From NCBI GenBank assembly GCA_002394025.1, contig DGSV01000081.1:1-24399 (forward strand): DNA of 24,399 nucleotides, in the 5' to 3' direction. The position numbers were made by a program, and so were the translations under genes. Source of the stretch: Bacteroidales bacterium UBA4353. GTDB taxonomy: Bacteria > Bacteroidota > Bacteroidia > Bacteroidales > Paludibacteraceae. Positions 7,698-14,637 of this stretch are shown one piece after another (the first letter of the stretch is position 1; every line of letters starts with the position of its first letter). The notes under the pieces were generated by a model, which had not been told where the DNA came from, made no database searches, and worked only from the letters and a program-made list of their open reading frames with translations.

Positions 7698-9889
7698 TTA
7701 CCGGTCTCTGATATGAATTTTATGCGAACGAGTCTTACGCTGATTTCGTTTACCACATCGTCCTCACCAAGCGATTCCAAGGCTTCCTCAACACTGTCGG
7801 ACTTTGCTGTGCGGAAGTATTCATAGATTTCATCAACAATGTCCGGGTCTATGATTTCCTCAATGAAATAGTCGATATTGATATGCGTGCCGCTATTCAC
7901 TATCGATTCAATCTGGGTAAGCAATTCGTCCATATCCATACCCTTTGACTCTGCTAAGTCGTCGAGGGCTACACGACGGTCAATAGCCTGAATGATAGAT
8001 AGTTTAAGCTGCGAGCGCTGTTGAGGTATTGTCCTTACGCGCGTATCTTCAACGCGGATTATGTCGTTCTCTTGTACGTATTTCTTGATATTGGTGACGA
8101 ATTCTTCTCCGAATTTTTCAGCCTTGTTCTTCCCCACCCCGGGTATTCCCGCCAGTTCATCAATCGTGATAGGATAGCTCGTTGTCATGGCTTCTAAGGC
8201 CGGGTCGGAGAATATCTGCCATGGCTGCATATCAAGTTTCTTGGCCAGTTTGCGCCTCACGTCCTTGAGCAGCGCATATAGCTGGTCGTCAGCAGTTGTG
8301 GCGTCAATATTTTTCGGAGCATCCTCTATCTCCTCACTATCGTCCTCTATCGGAATAAGGAATTCGTGAGGTGCTTTGAGGAATTTTGCGGCAGGCGGTA
8401 GGGTTTTCAGAACTCCGTAGAGTTCTATATCCTTTTTGAGAAAACCGCTGAGCATTGCCTGGCGGATCGTAGCCTGAATGAGACTCTCTTCTTCTTCGTT
8501 AAGACAGCCAAAGAGTTCTAACTGATCATGCTTATAGGACAGCACGTCAGCGGTCTTATTACCCTTAAGAATATCCACTATGTGCTGGGCTTTGAATTTC
8601 TCCTTGAGTTGAATGACAAGGTCAATAACAGCGGAGAGGATGTCTTGTGCGTCGTACATTTTATAATGTTTATTACAGTTGTCGCAATTATTACAATTTT
8701 CGTGTTTATATTCTTCTCCGAAATAGTGCAGCAACACTTTTCTGCGACATAGGTGCGTCTCGGCATAAGCCTGCGTTTCATAGAGCAGCTGATTGCTGAT
8801 TTCCTGCTCGGAGATATATTTGTCTTGGGAGAATTTTCGGAATTTTTCTATATCCTTGGGGTCGTAATAGCAAATGCATCGTCCTTCGCCTCCATCGCGA
8901 CCTGCCCTACCTGTCTCTTGATAATATCCCTCAAGACTTTTGGGTATGTCATAATGGATTACGAACCGTATGTCCGGTTTGTCGATCCCCATTCCGAAGG
9001 CTATGGTAGCCACTATGACCTGCACGTCTTCCATCAGGAATTTATCCTGATGGGCATTGCGCTGTGCGGTGTCCAGACCGGCATGATATGGCAAGGCCTT
9101 GATATCATTTAGCACAAGGGTCTGCGCCAAGTCTTCTACCTGCTTGCGACTCAAGCAGTATATGATACCCGACTTGCCACGCATCTGTTTTATAAACAGG
9201 ATGATGTCACGGTCTATATTATCAGTTTTGGGACGAACCTCATAGTAGAGGTTAGCTCTGTTGAACGATGACTTGAATACCTTGGCATCGGGTATAAGCA
9301 GATTTTTGAGTATGTCGTTCTGGACCTTGGGCGTTGCTGTTGCCGTAAGGGCTATGATCGGTGCCCTGCCTATGCGGTCAACACAACTCCTGATGGTGTA
9401 GTATTCGGGTCGGAAATCATGACCCCATTCAGAGATACACTGCGCCTCGTCAATAGCGTAGAAAGATATGTCAACACTTTGCAGAAACGCTATATTGTCC
9501 TCCTTGGCAAGCGACTCGGGAGCCATGTAAAGCATCTTGGTCACTCCGTTGCGGATGTCGCGCTTCACGATTTCTATCGCCGATTTGCTCAATGAGGAGT
9601 TGATGAAATGAGCCACACCATCCGTCTGACTATAGGTACGCATCAGGTCAACCTGATTTTTCATCAGCGCTATCAAAGGCGATACGATAATCGCTGTTCC
9701 GTGCATAAGCAAAGCCGGCAACTGGTAGCACATCGACTTTCCGCCACCGGTGGGCATGAGCACAAAAACATCTTCACCTCTCATAAGATTGGTGATAACC
9801 GCCTGCTGGTTTCCCTTAAAACTCTGAAAACCGAAATGTTCACGCAAAGCGGCGAGTAATTGCTCTTCTGTGACGCCTTTATTGCGCAT
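7694..9889 (-). CDS. recQ: ATP-dependent DNA helicase RecQ
   Basis: The 731-residue product is a 3'-to-5' superfamily 2 DNA helicase acting in recombination and repair of stalled forks. Walker A is MPTGGGKS (45-52), motif II is DEAQ (147-150) followed by CISEWGHDFRPEY, and motif VI is QETGRAGRDG. The zinc-binding RQC subdomain shows the Cys cluster around CRRK and CNNCDNCN. An HRDC domain follows (LYALLKDVRRKLAKKL through PGVGKNKAEKFG), and a C-terminal tail of about 100 residues looks like the helix-turn-helix extension of Bacteroidales RecQ. Motif II normally reads DEAH in RecQ; here the codon is CAG (Gln). ATG at 9889 fits a promoter at 9907-9937 and is the first Met of the conserved region. 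It is the first gene of the recQ-kinase-receptor unit. Confidence 0.95.
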   Translation of the reverse strand: MRNKGVTEEQLLAALREHFGFQSFKGNQQAVITNLMRGEDVFVLMPTGGGKSMCYQLPALLMHGTAIIVSPLIALMKNQVDLMRTYSQTDGVAHFINSSLSKSAIEIVKRDIRNGVTKMLYMAPESLAKEDNIAFLQSVDISFYAIDEAQCISEWGHDFRPEYYTIRSCVDRIGRAPIIALTATATPKVQNDILKNLLIPDAKVFKSSFNRANLYYEVRPKTDNIDRDIILFIKQMRGKSGIIYCLSRKQVEDLAQTLVLNDIKALPYHAGLDTAQRNAHQDKFLMEDVQVIVATIAFGMGIDKPDIRFVIHYDIPKSLEGYYQETGRAGRDGGEGRCICYYDPKDIEKFRKFSQDKYISEQEISNQLLYETQAYAETHLCRRKVLLHYFGEEYKHENCNNCDNCNKHYKMYDAQDILSAVIDLVIQLKEKFKAQHIVDILKGNKTADVLSYKHDQLELFGCLNEEEESLIQATIRQAMLSGFLKKDIELYGVLKTLPPAAKFLKAPHEFLIPIEDDSEEIEDAPKNIDATTADDQLYALLKDVRRKLAKKLDMQPWQIFSDPALEAMTTSYPITIDELAGIPGVGKNKAEKFGEEFVTNIKKYVQENDIIRVEDTRVRTIPQQRSQLKLSIIQAIDRRVALDDLAESKGMDMDELLTQIESIVNSGTHINIDYFIEEIIDPDIVDEIYEYFRTAKSDSVEEALESLGEDDVVNEISVRLVRIKFISETGK

Positions 9890-9906
9890 AATATATTTTG
9901 ATATAG

Positions 9907-9937
9907 CAAAAATATCAATTTAGTTTCAATTATGCAA
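9907..9937 (-). promoter_or_regulatory. recQ promoter (Bacteroidota type)
   Basis: On the minus strand a -7 box TATTTTTG (9907-9914) is preceded after 20 bp by a TTG -33 element (9935-9937). This matches the TTTG-N19-21-TAnnTTTG pattern of the Bacteroidota primary sigma factor. Transcription would begin about 10 bp before the recQ ATG, giving a short leader. Confidence 0.7.
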
Positions 9938-9948
9938 TATATTGCATA
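9931..9948. promoter_or_regulatory. 18-bp perfect palindrome over the recQ -33 element (possible operator)
   Basis: TATGCAATATATTGCATA is a perfect 18-bp dyad. The -33 TTG of the recQ promoter lies in its recQ-proximal half, so a bound dimeric regulator would compete with RNA polymerase. AT-rich sequence makes chance palindromes likelier, so the operator role is an inference. Confidence 0.45.
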
Positions 9949-10006
9949 TATTTTTTTCAAAAAAAACCATTTTTTGCTCCCAACTGTATCTTTTAGCATA
10001 TGTAAT

Positions 10007-10041
10007 GAAGCCGATAGAGGGGTCAACACTCTATCGGCTTC
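10007..10041 (-). terminator. Terminator hairpin after the riboswitch-controlled secreted protein
   Basis: A perfect 13-bp stem GAAGCCGATAGAG / CTCTATCGGCTTC with a 9-nt loop lies 30 bp beyond the stop codon at 10071. The U-run directly after the stem is weak on the minus strand, but the stem is strong. It separates this gene from recQ. Confidence 0.78.
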
Positions 10042-10070
10042 CTGAATATAATCAATTACAAAAACATTTG

Positions 10071-11675
10071 TCACTTAATCACGATCTTTAATGCTTTGTT
10101 GTTAAGCACCGCCGCGTAAACACCTGCCGGAACTCCAAGGCTCAATGTCTGACCTTGCTCAACAGGTGCGTTGACAACGATTTGTCCGTTGGCAGCTATC
10201 ACTTGTAGCATACCTGCTTGGCGCACTACCAGTTCATGTCCTCTGACGGATACTGTCTCATCGGCATGAGCTGCTGTGAGTGCTGTACCGGGAACGCTAA
10301 CGTAAGTCACCATATTGCTTATTTGATTAAGGCGTTTTATGGTATAAGGCCATGCTCCACCAGTGTATTCAAAATATACCGCGGCACCGTCATGCAACGG
10401 CATCTGCGAAGCTCCGTAGGGTGCTATGCGGTCGTTTATGGAGAACATCCAGTTATAGCCCGTATTGCTGAACGTCGCTTCAGAGCCATTATAGGCTATC
10501 TCGCTGATGAAACCTGCAGTAGCGCCATCTATCGTCAGACGCTCATCTGCGGTAGCTATGTCGTTAAGCATGGTGCTCGCCATAACTGTGCCGTCATCAG
10601 TGAAATTATAACCCCAAGTGAGGGCCTTGCCACTTGCCGGATAGTTGATAGTGAGAGTGGCATGGGCGGTTCCTTGACCAAGGGTATAAAGGGGTGTAAA
10701 GAGGTCGGCACCACGCAGGTTGGGATCATCAGCATTGTATGTCAGCCAGTTGCCGGTCAAATAGTCGATGCTCACTACTGAACCATTTACGAACTGGAAC
10801 ACTACAACATCCTGATCGCCAAGAGGCATAGAACTTACACCGAGAGGTGCCGCAACATCATTGAGATTCAGCATCCAGTAGGCACCTGACTCATCGCCAT
10901 CGGTGTCAAAAGACACTATATCGTCAGTGAAGGCAACAGATGTTATCCAGCCAGTCTCAAGACCGCGAATTTGCAAACGGCTGTCAGCGGCTGTTATCGC
11001 TGACAGCATATCCGCCACAACGGCATCGGTAGCATCAAAACTATAGCCCCAAACTGTAGCATGACTCATAGAAGGATCGTAGAGTACGAAAGCAGCATGC
11101 TTCGAACCTGTACCGGCATAAAACGTGATGTCGCCGAGTTTGTCCAGAGGATGATAGTTCTCATCAAGAACAGGATAGACATTAATCCACTCACTTAACA
11201 TACCCTCATAGGTTTTCAGAGGCTTCTGCCAGTCATCGGTAAACTCAAAGTTAATAACATCATTGGCTTGCAGGGCCTGAGTGCCTATAGCATCGGCATA
11301 AGTGTCATTGATATTATACATCCAGTAAATATTGTCATTGCCCTGACCGTCAAAACTTAGCACATTATTACTCCATGCGATACGAGTGATGAACGATGTG
11401 GCTATACCGTCTATCATAACGCCGCCTTCGTCAACCAATGCCTGCATTGCATCGGCAACCACCGCGTTGTCGTCAGCATTGAACAGATAGCCCCACATAA
11501 ACGCGTTATAGGCATCAGAAGACGGACAATAGATGATTATAGCGGCTGTGTCAGGACCCTGACCTACCATCTTGGAAAAATGCAACTGCGAAGCCTTTAA
11601 ACCTGCGGCTGTGTTGCAATAGGCACCGGCACAAACTGCCAAAGCGCAGAAAAAAGTAGATAAAAATTTCTTCAT
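10071..11675 (-). CDS. Secreted protein with three DUF4430/transcobalamin-C-like repeats, under a B12 riboswitch
   Basis: The 534-residue product has an N-terminal signal peptide (about 1-20), three homologous domains (about 38-147, 189-296, 334-437) and a 60-residue C-terminal domain. Each repeat has a WGYxF segment, a stretch like VVADML..I..AD.RL.I, a G-[WF]-I-[TS]-x-[VI]-A segment, and YWMxxINDxxAPxGxSxMPLxDxD-V-F-F (YWMLNLND, NWMFSIND). The W...N....G......L.DGD-V pattern resembles DUF4430, the transcobalamin-like C-terminal domain; I infer this by eye, without a search. The C-terminal end (GHELVVRQAGMLQVIAANGQ through LGVPAGVYAAVLNN...KIVIK) resembles type IX secretion sorting domains, pointing to export to the cell surface or medium. 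A cobalamin riboswitch lies 5' of it on the same strand, so low B12 should raise expression. A surface corrinoid-capturing role is an inference. Confidence 0.72.
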   Translation of the reverse strand: MKKFLSTFFCALAVCAGAYCNTAAGLKASQLHFSKMVGQGPDTAAIIIYCPSSDAYNAFMWGYLFNADDNAVVADAMQALVDEGGVMIDGIATSFITRIAWSNNVLSFDGQGNDNIYWMYNINDTYADAIGTQALQANDVINFEFTDDWQKPLKTYEGMLSEWINVYPVLDENYHPLDKLGDITFYAGTGSKHAAFVLYDPSMSHATVWGYSFDATDAVVADMLSAITAADSRLQIRGLETGWITSVAFTDDIVSFDTDGDESGAYWMLNLNDVAAPLGVSSMPLGDQDVVVFQFVNGSVVSIDYLTGNWLTYNADDPNLRGADLFTPLYTLGQGTAHATLTINYPASGKALTWGYNFTDDGTVMASTMLNDIATADERLTIDGATAGFISEIAYNGSEATFSNTGYNWMFSINDRIAPYGASQMPLHDGAAVYFEYTGGAWPYTIKRLNQISNMVTYVSVPGTALTAAHADETVSVRGHELVVRQAGMLQVIAANGQIVVNAPVEQGQTLSLGVPAGVYAAVLNNKALKIVIK

Positions 11676-11713
11676 ATTATTAGGGTTTTTGATTGTTTAG
11701 CAGATTTAGAAAC

Positions 11714-11748
11714 AAAGAGCAAGGAACAAGGAACAAATACCTTGAACC
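11714..11748. repeat. 7-bp degenerate tandem array
   Basis: Heptamers AAAGAGC, AAGGAAC, AAGGAAC, AAATACC, TTGAACC follow each other on the plus strand, with two identical copies. It lies 38 bp upstream of the secreted protein's start codon, within its transcribed leader. Confidence 0.6.
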
Positions 11749-11754
11749 ACTGCA

Positions 11755-11844
11755 CTAGTTAATCTATTGCTTCTAGTTCAGCTATTTGAACTAGCAACTC
11801 TAGCTAATCTAGTTAAGCTAGAAAATCTAGTGATTATAGAAAAT
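11755..11844. repeat. 9-bp degenerate tandem array, about ten copies, CTA(G) at each unit start
   Basis: Units start at 11755 and every 9 bp after it: CTAGTTAAT, CTATTGCTT, CTAGTTCAG, CTATTTGAA, CTAGCAACT, CTAGCTAAT, CTAGTTAAG, CTAGAAAAT, CTAGTGATT, ATAGAAAAT. Seven of ten units begin with CTAG, a tetramer usually scarce in bacterial DNA. The array lies in the transcribed leader of the riboswitch-controlled gene. Confidence 0.88.
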
Positions 11845-11960
11845 CCTGTTCGGAAATTCCTAATTACAATATAAATATGTCTCTAAAAAAAATAAGCCCA
11901 TCGTTAGCACCATAACTCCCGTGGCGCAACACGAACCGCCGCTATTAGCGACTAAAGAAA

Positions 11961-12170
11961 AAATACGGCAGGTTTCCTGACTCGCCTACCACCCTGTCCC
12001 TTAATGCCTTCCCAAAACACATAGGTTTCAGTGACCTTTAGGATTGGACACGGGGCGGAAAAATCACTTTTCCTGATAGACTTACAGTTGCGGGTACAGC
12101 GGATGATTTTCACACCCTTCCCTTTTCACGGTGTTCACCATAATAGACTACTAACCGTCACCGTAAATTT
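11961..12170 (-). ncRNA. Cobalamin (adenosylcobalamin-class) riboswitch
   Basis: The minus strand carries the conserved core of the class-I cobalamin riboswitch in order: GGTGACGG near the 5' end, GGGAAGGGTGTGAAAATC (about 12104-12121), the CCCGCAACTGTAAG segment (about 12085-12098), GTCACTG, and the 3' box GAGTCAGGAAACCTGCC (11966-11982). The outer P1 stem can form between TTTACGG at the 5' end and CCGTA at the 3' end. It senses cobalamin and normally turns expression off when the vitamin is plentiful. The gene downstream on this strand is the secreted triple-repeat protein; the next gene, recQ, has its own promoter and lies beyond a terminator. Confidence 0.95.
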
Positions 12171-12178
12171 TATTGCTG

Positions 12179-12211
12179 CAAAGGTACAACATTTTTCTCA
12201 TACTAAGAAAC
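12179..12211 (-). promoter_or_regulatory. Promoter for the B12 riboswitch transcript
   Basis: A -7 box TACCTTTG occupies 12179-12186 on the minus strand, just upstream of the riboswitch 5' end. About 20 bp further up is GTTTC (12207-12211), one base off the TTTG -33 element. Confidence 0.6.
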
Positions 12212-12289
12212 ATTATGAGATAAAATATCGAGTTTTGGCACATTCAAGACTAAAATGTGCAGAAAAATGCGCTTTTTCTTCGTTTTTTC

Positions 12290-12320
12290 TTGCTCATATA
12301 AAAAAAATGCCGTACCTTTG
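12290..12320 (+). promoter_or_regulatory. acpP promoter (Bacteroidota type)
   Basis: TTG at 12290-12292, a 20-bp spacer and TACCTTTG at 12313-12320 make a near-consensus promoter. Transcription should start near 12328, leaving a leader of about 130 nt before acpP that ends in a very A-rich stretch, a sign of strong translation initiation in Bacteroidota. The leader also holds a GC-rich segment (12345-12405) with possible hairpins; I recognise no known RNA family. Confidence 0.72.
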
Positions 12321-12458
12321 CAGCCGCATTTGGAAATAACAATGTTTTCGTTAAGCCGAAACCAGTGCCGCTTGCGAGCAATGGTGAGGCGGGAAAACGG
12401 ACTCGAACTAATGAAATCAAACTAAAAAAAATAATAAATAAAAAACATTAAAAAAATT

Positions 12459-12722
12459 ATGGACGTAAACGTACAAGAATTGGTCACCAACATCATCGTT
12501 GAGAAGCTCAGCGTAGTCCCCAGCGCTGTAACCCGTGAGGCTCACATCCAGAACGACCTCGGCGCAGATTCTTTGGATACCGTAGAACTTATCATGGCAT
12601 TTGAGGATGCTTTGAAAGAAGAAGGATACGAAATCCAAATTCCTGAAGAGAAAGCTGAGCAAATACATACCGTAGGTGACGCCATCGACTTCATCGAAGC
12701 CGCCATCAAAGAAAAGAAATAA
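12459..12722 (+). CDS. acpP: Acyl carrier protein
   Basis: An 87-residue acidic helical protein with the phosphopantetheine site LGADSLD, where Ser38 receives the 4'-phosphopantetheine arm. It carries growing acyl chains on the arm through all steps of type II fatty acid synthesis in the cytosol. The pattern DLGADSLDTVELIMAFED is the textbook helix II region. Length is about ten residues longer than E. coli ACP, at both ends. It is followed 113 bp later by fabF, the usual partner in Bacteroidales. The leader before ATG is almost pure A/T. Confidence 0.97.
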   Translation: MDVNVQELVTNIIVEKLSVVPSAVTREAHIQNDLGADSLDTVELIMAFEDALKEEGYEIQIPEEKAEQIHTVGDAIDFIEAAIKEKK

Positions 12723-12736
12723 ATAATCGGATTAAT

Positions 12737-12808
12737 GGACACGCCACAGCGTGTCCGCCGGTTTATATCAAAAGATTCAGTTATCGGGCGGGTGAGCAAC
12801 CATGCCCG
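12737..12808 (+). promoter_or_regulatory. Two hairpins between acpP and fabF (possible attenuator or processing site)
   Basis: Hairpin one is a perfect 8-bp stem GGACACGC-CACA-GCGTGTCC (12737-12756). Hairpin two is CGGGC/GCCCG (12785-12808) followed by AATTTT. Neither has a strong U tail, so they may reduce rather than stop read-through, letting acpP be made in excess over fabF, or stabilise the acpP message. No separate fabF promoter is evident. Confidence 0.5.
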
Positions 12809-12835
12809 AATTTTCGCTAAAAACAGTTATCAGTT

Positions 12836-14089
12836 ATGGAATTAAAGCGTGTAGTTGTTACCGGTCTGGGAGCTGTTACCCCTTTGGGTAATACAGTAGA
12901 AGAGACATGGCGCAACATGATTAACGGCGTTAGTGGTGCCGCTCCCGTGACCCATTTTGACGCTTCAACATTCAGGACCAACTTTGCCTGTGAAGTCAAA
13001 GATTTTGATGCCACTCAATTGTTCGACCGCAAGGAATTGCGCAAGTACGACCTCTTTACCCAATACGCTCTTGCCGCAGCTGCTCAGGCTGTCACTGACA
13101 GCGCCATGGACCTTGAGAGCGTCAACCATGACCGCATAGGCGTGATTTGGGGAGCAGGAATAGGAGGTATGACAACAATCGAAGAGGCCGTCAGCGAATA
13201 CGCCACAGGCGATGGTTCGCCACGCTTCAACCCCTTCTTCATTCCCAAACTGATAGCCGACATAGCAGCCGGACATATCTCCATACACTATGGTTTCCGC
13301 GGACCTAACTACGCCACTGTAGCCGCTTGCGCAAGCAGCAATGTGGCTATCGCCGATGCCTTCAACTACATTCGTCTGGGCAAGGCGGACGCTATGGTTA
13401 CAGGTGGTTCGGAAGCCACAATATGCGCCTCGGGAATGGGAGGGTTCATATCCATGAAAGCCCTCTCGACACGTAACGACAGTCCCAAGACAGCGTCAAG
13501 ACCTTTCTCAAAGAGTCGTGACGGATTTGTGATGGGCGAAGGCGGTGTATGCCTCATATTAGAGGAATATGAACATGCCGTGGCACGCGGCGCAAAGATC
13601 TATGCCGAAGTGGTAGGAGCCGGACTCACGGCCGACGCGCACCACATGACGGCGCCACACCCCGAAGGGCTCGGAGCTGCAAACGTGATGAAGGCTGCAA
13701 TAGAAGATGCGGGAATAACACCCAACGACATCGATTACATCAACGTTCACGGCACAAGCACACCACTGGGCGACATCGCGGAAGTGAAAGCCATAGAGCA
13801 GGTATTTGCAGACCATGCCTACGAACTGAATATCAGCAGCACAAAATCCATGACGGGACACATGCTCGGTGCGGCGGGAGCCATGGAAGCCCTCGCGTCG
13901 GTAAAAGCCCTGCAGGAAGGAATAGTGCCACCGACTATCAACCACGCCGAGGACGATGTCGATGAAAACTTTGACCCGCGCCTGAACTTCACGTTCAACA
14001 AAGCCCAGAAACGTGACATGAAGTATGCCCTGAGCAATACTTTCGGTTTCGGAGGACATAACGCGAGTGTTATATTTAAGAAAATGTAA
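12836..14089 (+). CDS. fabF: Beta-ketoacyl-[acyl-carrier-protein] synthase II
   Basis: The 417-residue enzyme condenses malonyl-ACP with acyl-ACP in chain elongation of fatty acid synthesis. The catalytic triad is visible: Cys165 in TVAACASSN, His305 in NVHGTSTPLGD and His342 in SMTGHMLGAAGA. Full length for the family, starting at the conserved KRVVVTGLGAVTPLG. It lies just after acpP and is closed by a strong terminator. In well-known Bacteroides genomes rnc follows fabF; here it does not. Confidence 0.97.
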   Translation: MELKRVVVTGLGAVTPLGNTVEETWRNMINGVSGAAPVTHFDASTFRTNFACEVKDFDATQLFDRKELRKYDLFTQYALAAAAQAVTDSAMDLESVNHDRIGVIWGAGIGGMTTIEEAVSEYATGDGSPRFNPFFIPKLIADIAAGHISIHYGFRGPNYATVAACASSNVAIADAFNYIRLGKADAMVTGGSEATICASGMGGFISMKALSTRNDSPKTASRPFSKSRDGFVMGEGGVCLILEEYEHAVARGAKIYAEVVGAGLTADAHHMTAPHPEGLGAANVMKAAIEDAGITPNDIDYINVHGTSTPLGDIAEVKAIEQVFADHAYELNISSTKSMTGHMLGAAGAMEALASVKALQEGIVPPTINHAEDDVDENFDPRLNFTFNKAQKRDMKYALSNTFGFGGHNASVIFKKM

Positions 14090-14114
14090 TACGACACCGA
14101 TATCCCAAGAAACT

Positions 14115-14154
14115 AAATCCCGAGAACGAACATTCGTCCTCGGGATTTGGTTTT
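14115..14154 (+). terminator. Rho-independent terminator after fabF
   Basis: A perfect 10-bp stem AAATCCCGAG / CTCGGGATTT (14115-14124 and 14139-14148) is followed by GGTTTT. It ends the acpP-fabF unit. Confidence 0.88.
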
Positions 14155-14174
14155 GAATAACTCAACTACTCGCA

Positions 14175-14206
14175 TTTTGCCGTATGAGTGAAAAACACTA
14201 AATTTG
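14175..14206 (+). promoter_or_regulatory. gtrA-like gene promoter, very close to the start codon
   Basis: TTTTG (14175-14179), a 19-bp spacer and TAAATTTG (14199-14206) match the Bacteroidota consensus. The -7 box ends only 7 bp before the ATG at 14214, so the transcript would start at or next to the start codon. Confidence 0.68.
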
Positions 14207-14213
14207 CACTGCC

Positions 14214-14612
14214 ATGACTTTCCGCGACATATTACAAAAAATACTCTCCGTGCAGTTCGTCCGCTTCGCCATAGTGGGCGTGATAGCCACCGGCGTACAC
14301 TATGCCATATACTATGCCCTCTATCACGTGATGAATGTCAATGTGGCATACACGATAGGCTATGTCCTGTCATGGTTTATGAATTTCTACCTCACGGCGC
14401 ATTTCACATTCCGCACGCAAACCAACGTCAAGCGCGGATTGGGATTTGCCGTCTCACATGGTGTCAACTACCTGTTGCACATACTATTTCTGAATATCGT
14501 ACTCTGGTGCGGAGTGCCCAAAGCATACGCACCGATACCCGTTTTCTGTATCGTAATACCAATCAACTTCCTGCTTGTGAGATACGTGTTCTCATCACGA
14601 TATTTCAGGTAG
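14214..14612 (+). CDS. GtrA-family small membrane protein
   Basis: This 132-residue protein has four predicted transmembrane helices (about 14-34, 39-59, 76-97, 103-123), and shows the GtrA-family pattern QFVRFAIVGVIATGVHYAIYY near the N-terminus and NFLLVRYVFSSRYF at the C-terminus. GtrA-like proteins act in cell-surface polysaccharide or teichoic-acid decoration, often as flippases for lipid-linked sugars, but no partner glycosyltransferase is nearby. It has its own promoter and converges with the transporter gene 25 bp away. The exact role is unknown. Confidence 0.87.
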   Translation: MTFRDILQKILSVQFVRFAIVGVIATGVHYAIYYALYHVMNVNVAYTIGYVLSWFMNFYLTAHFTFRTQTNVKRGLGFAVSHGVNYLLHILFLNIVLWCGVPKAYAPIPVFCIVIPINFLLVRYVFSSRYFR

Positions 14613-14637
14613 TAAACATCATATACACAAACACAAC

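Larger units (their letters stand above)
11676..11960 (-). other. Long leader between the B12 riboswitch and its gene
   Basis: This 285-bp segment carries no gene. Reading along the minus-strand transcript it holds a GC-rich hairpin zone just after the aptamer (11900-11960, with GCGCC/GGTGC and CGCT/AGCG stems), a run of eight T (11885-11892), then a 9-bp repeat array and a 7-bp repeat array, then an A-rich start region. The hairpin and T-run could be a terminator-type expression platform; the wiring cannot be settled by eye. Confidence 0.6.

Noticed and set aside
12031..12339. 102-codon plus-strand frame
   Set aside because: It lies antisense to the cobalamin riboswitch and runs through the acpP promoter; no protein-like features.
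13323..13352. Unusual FabF active-site context ACASSN
   Set aside because: Similar Ser/Asn-containing contexts occur in Bacteroidales FabF; Cys and both His are intact.
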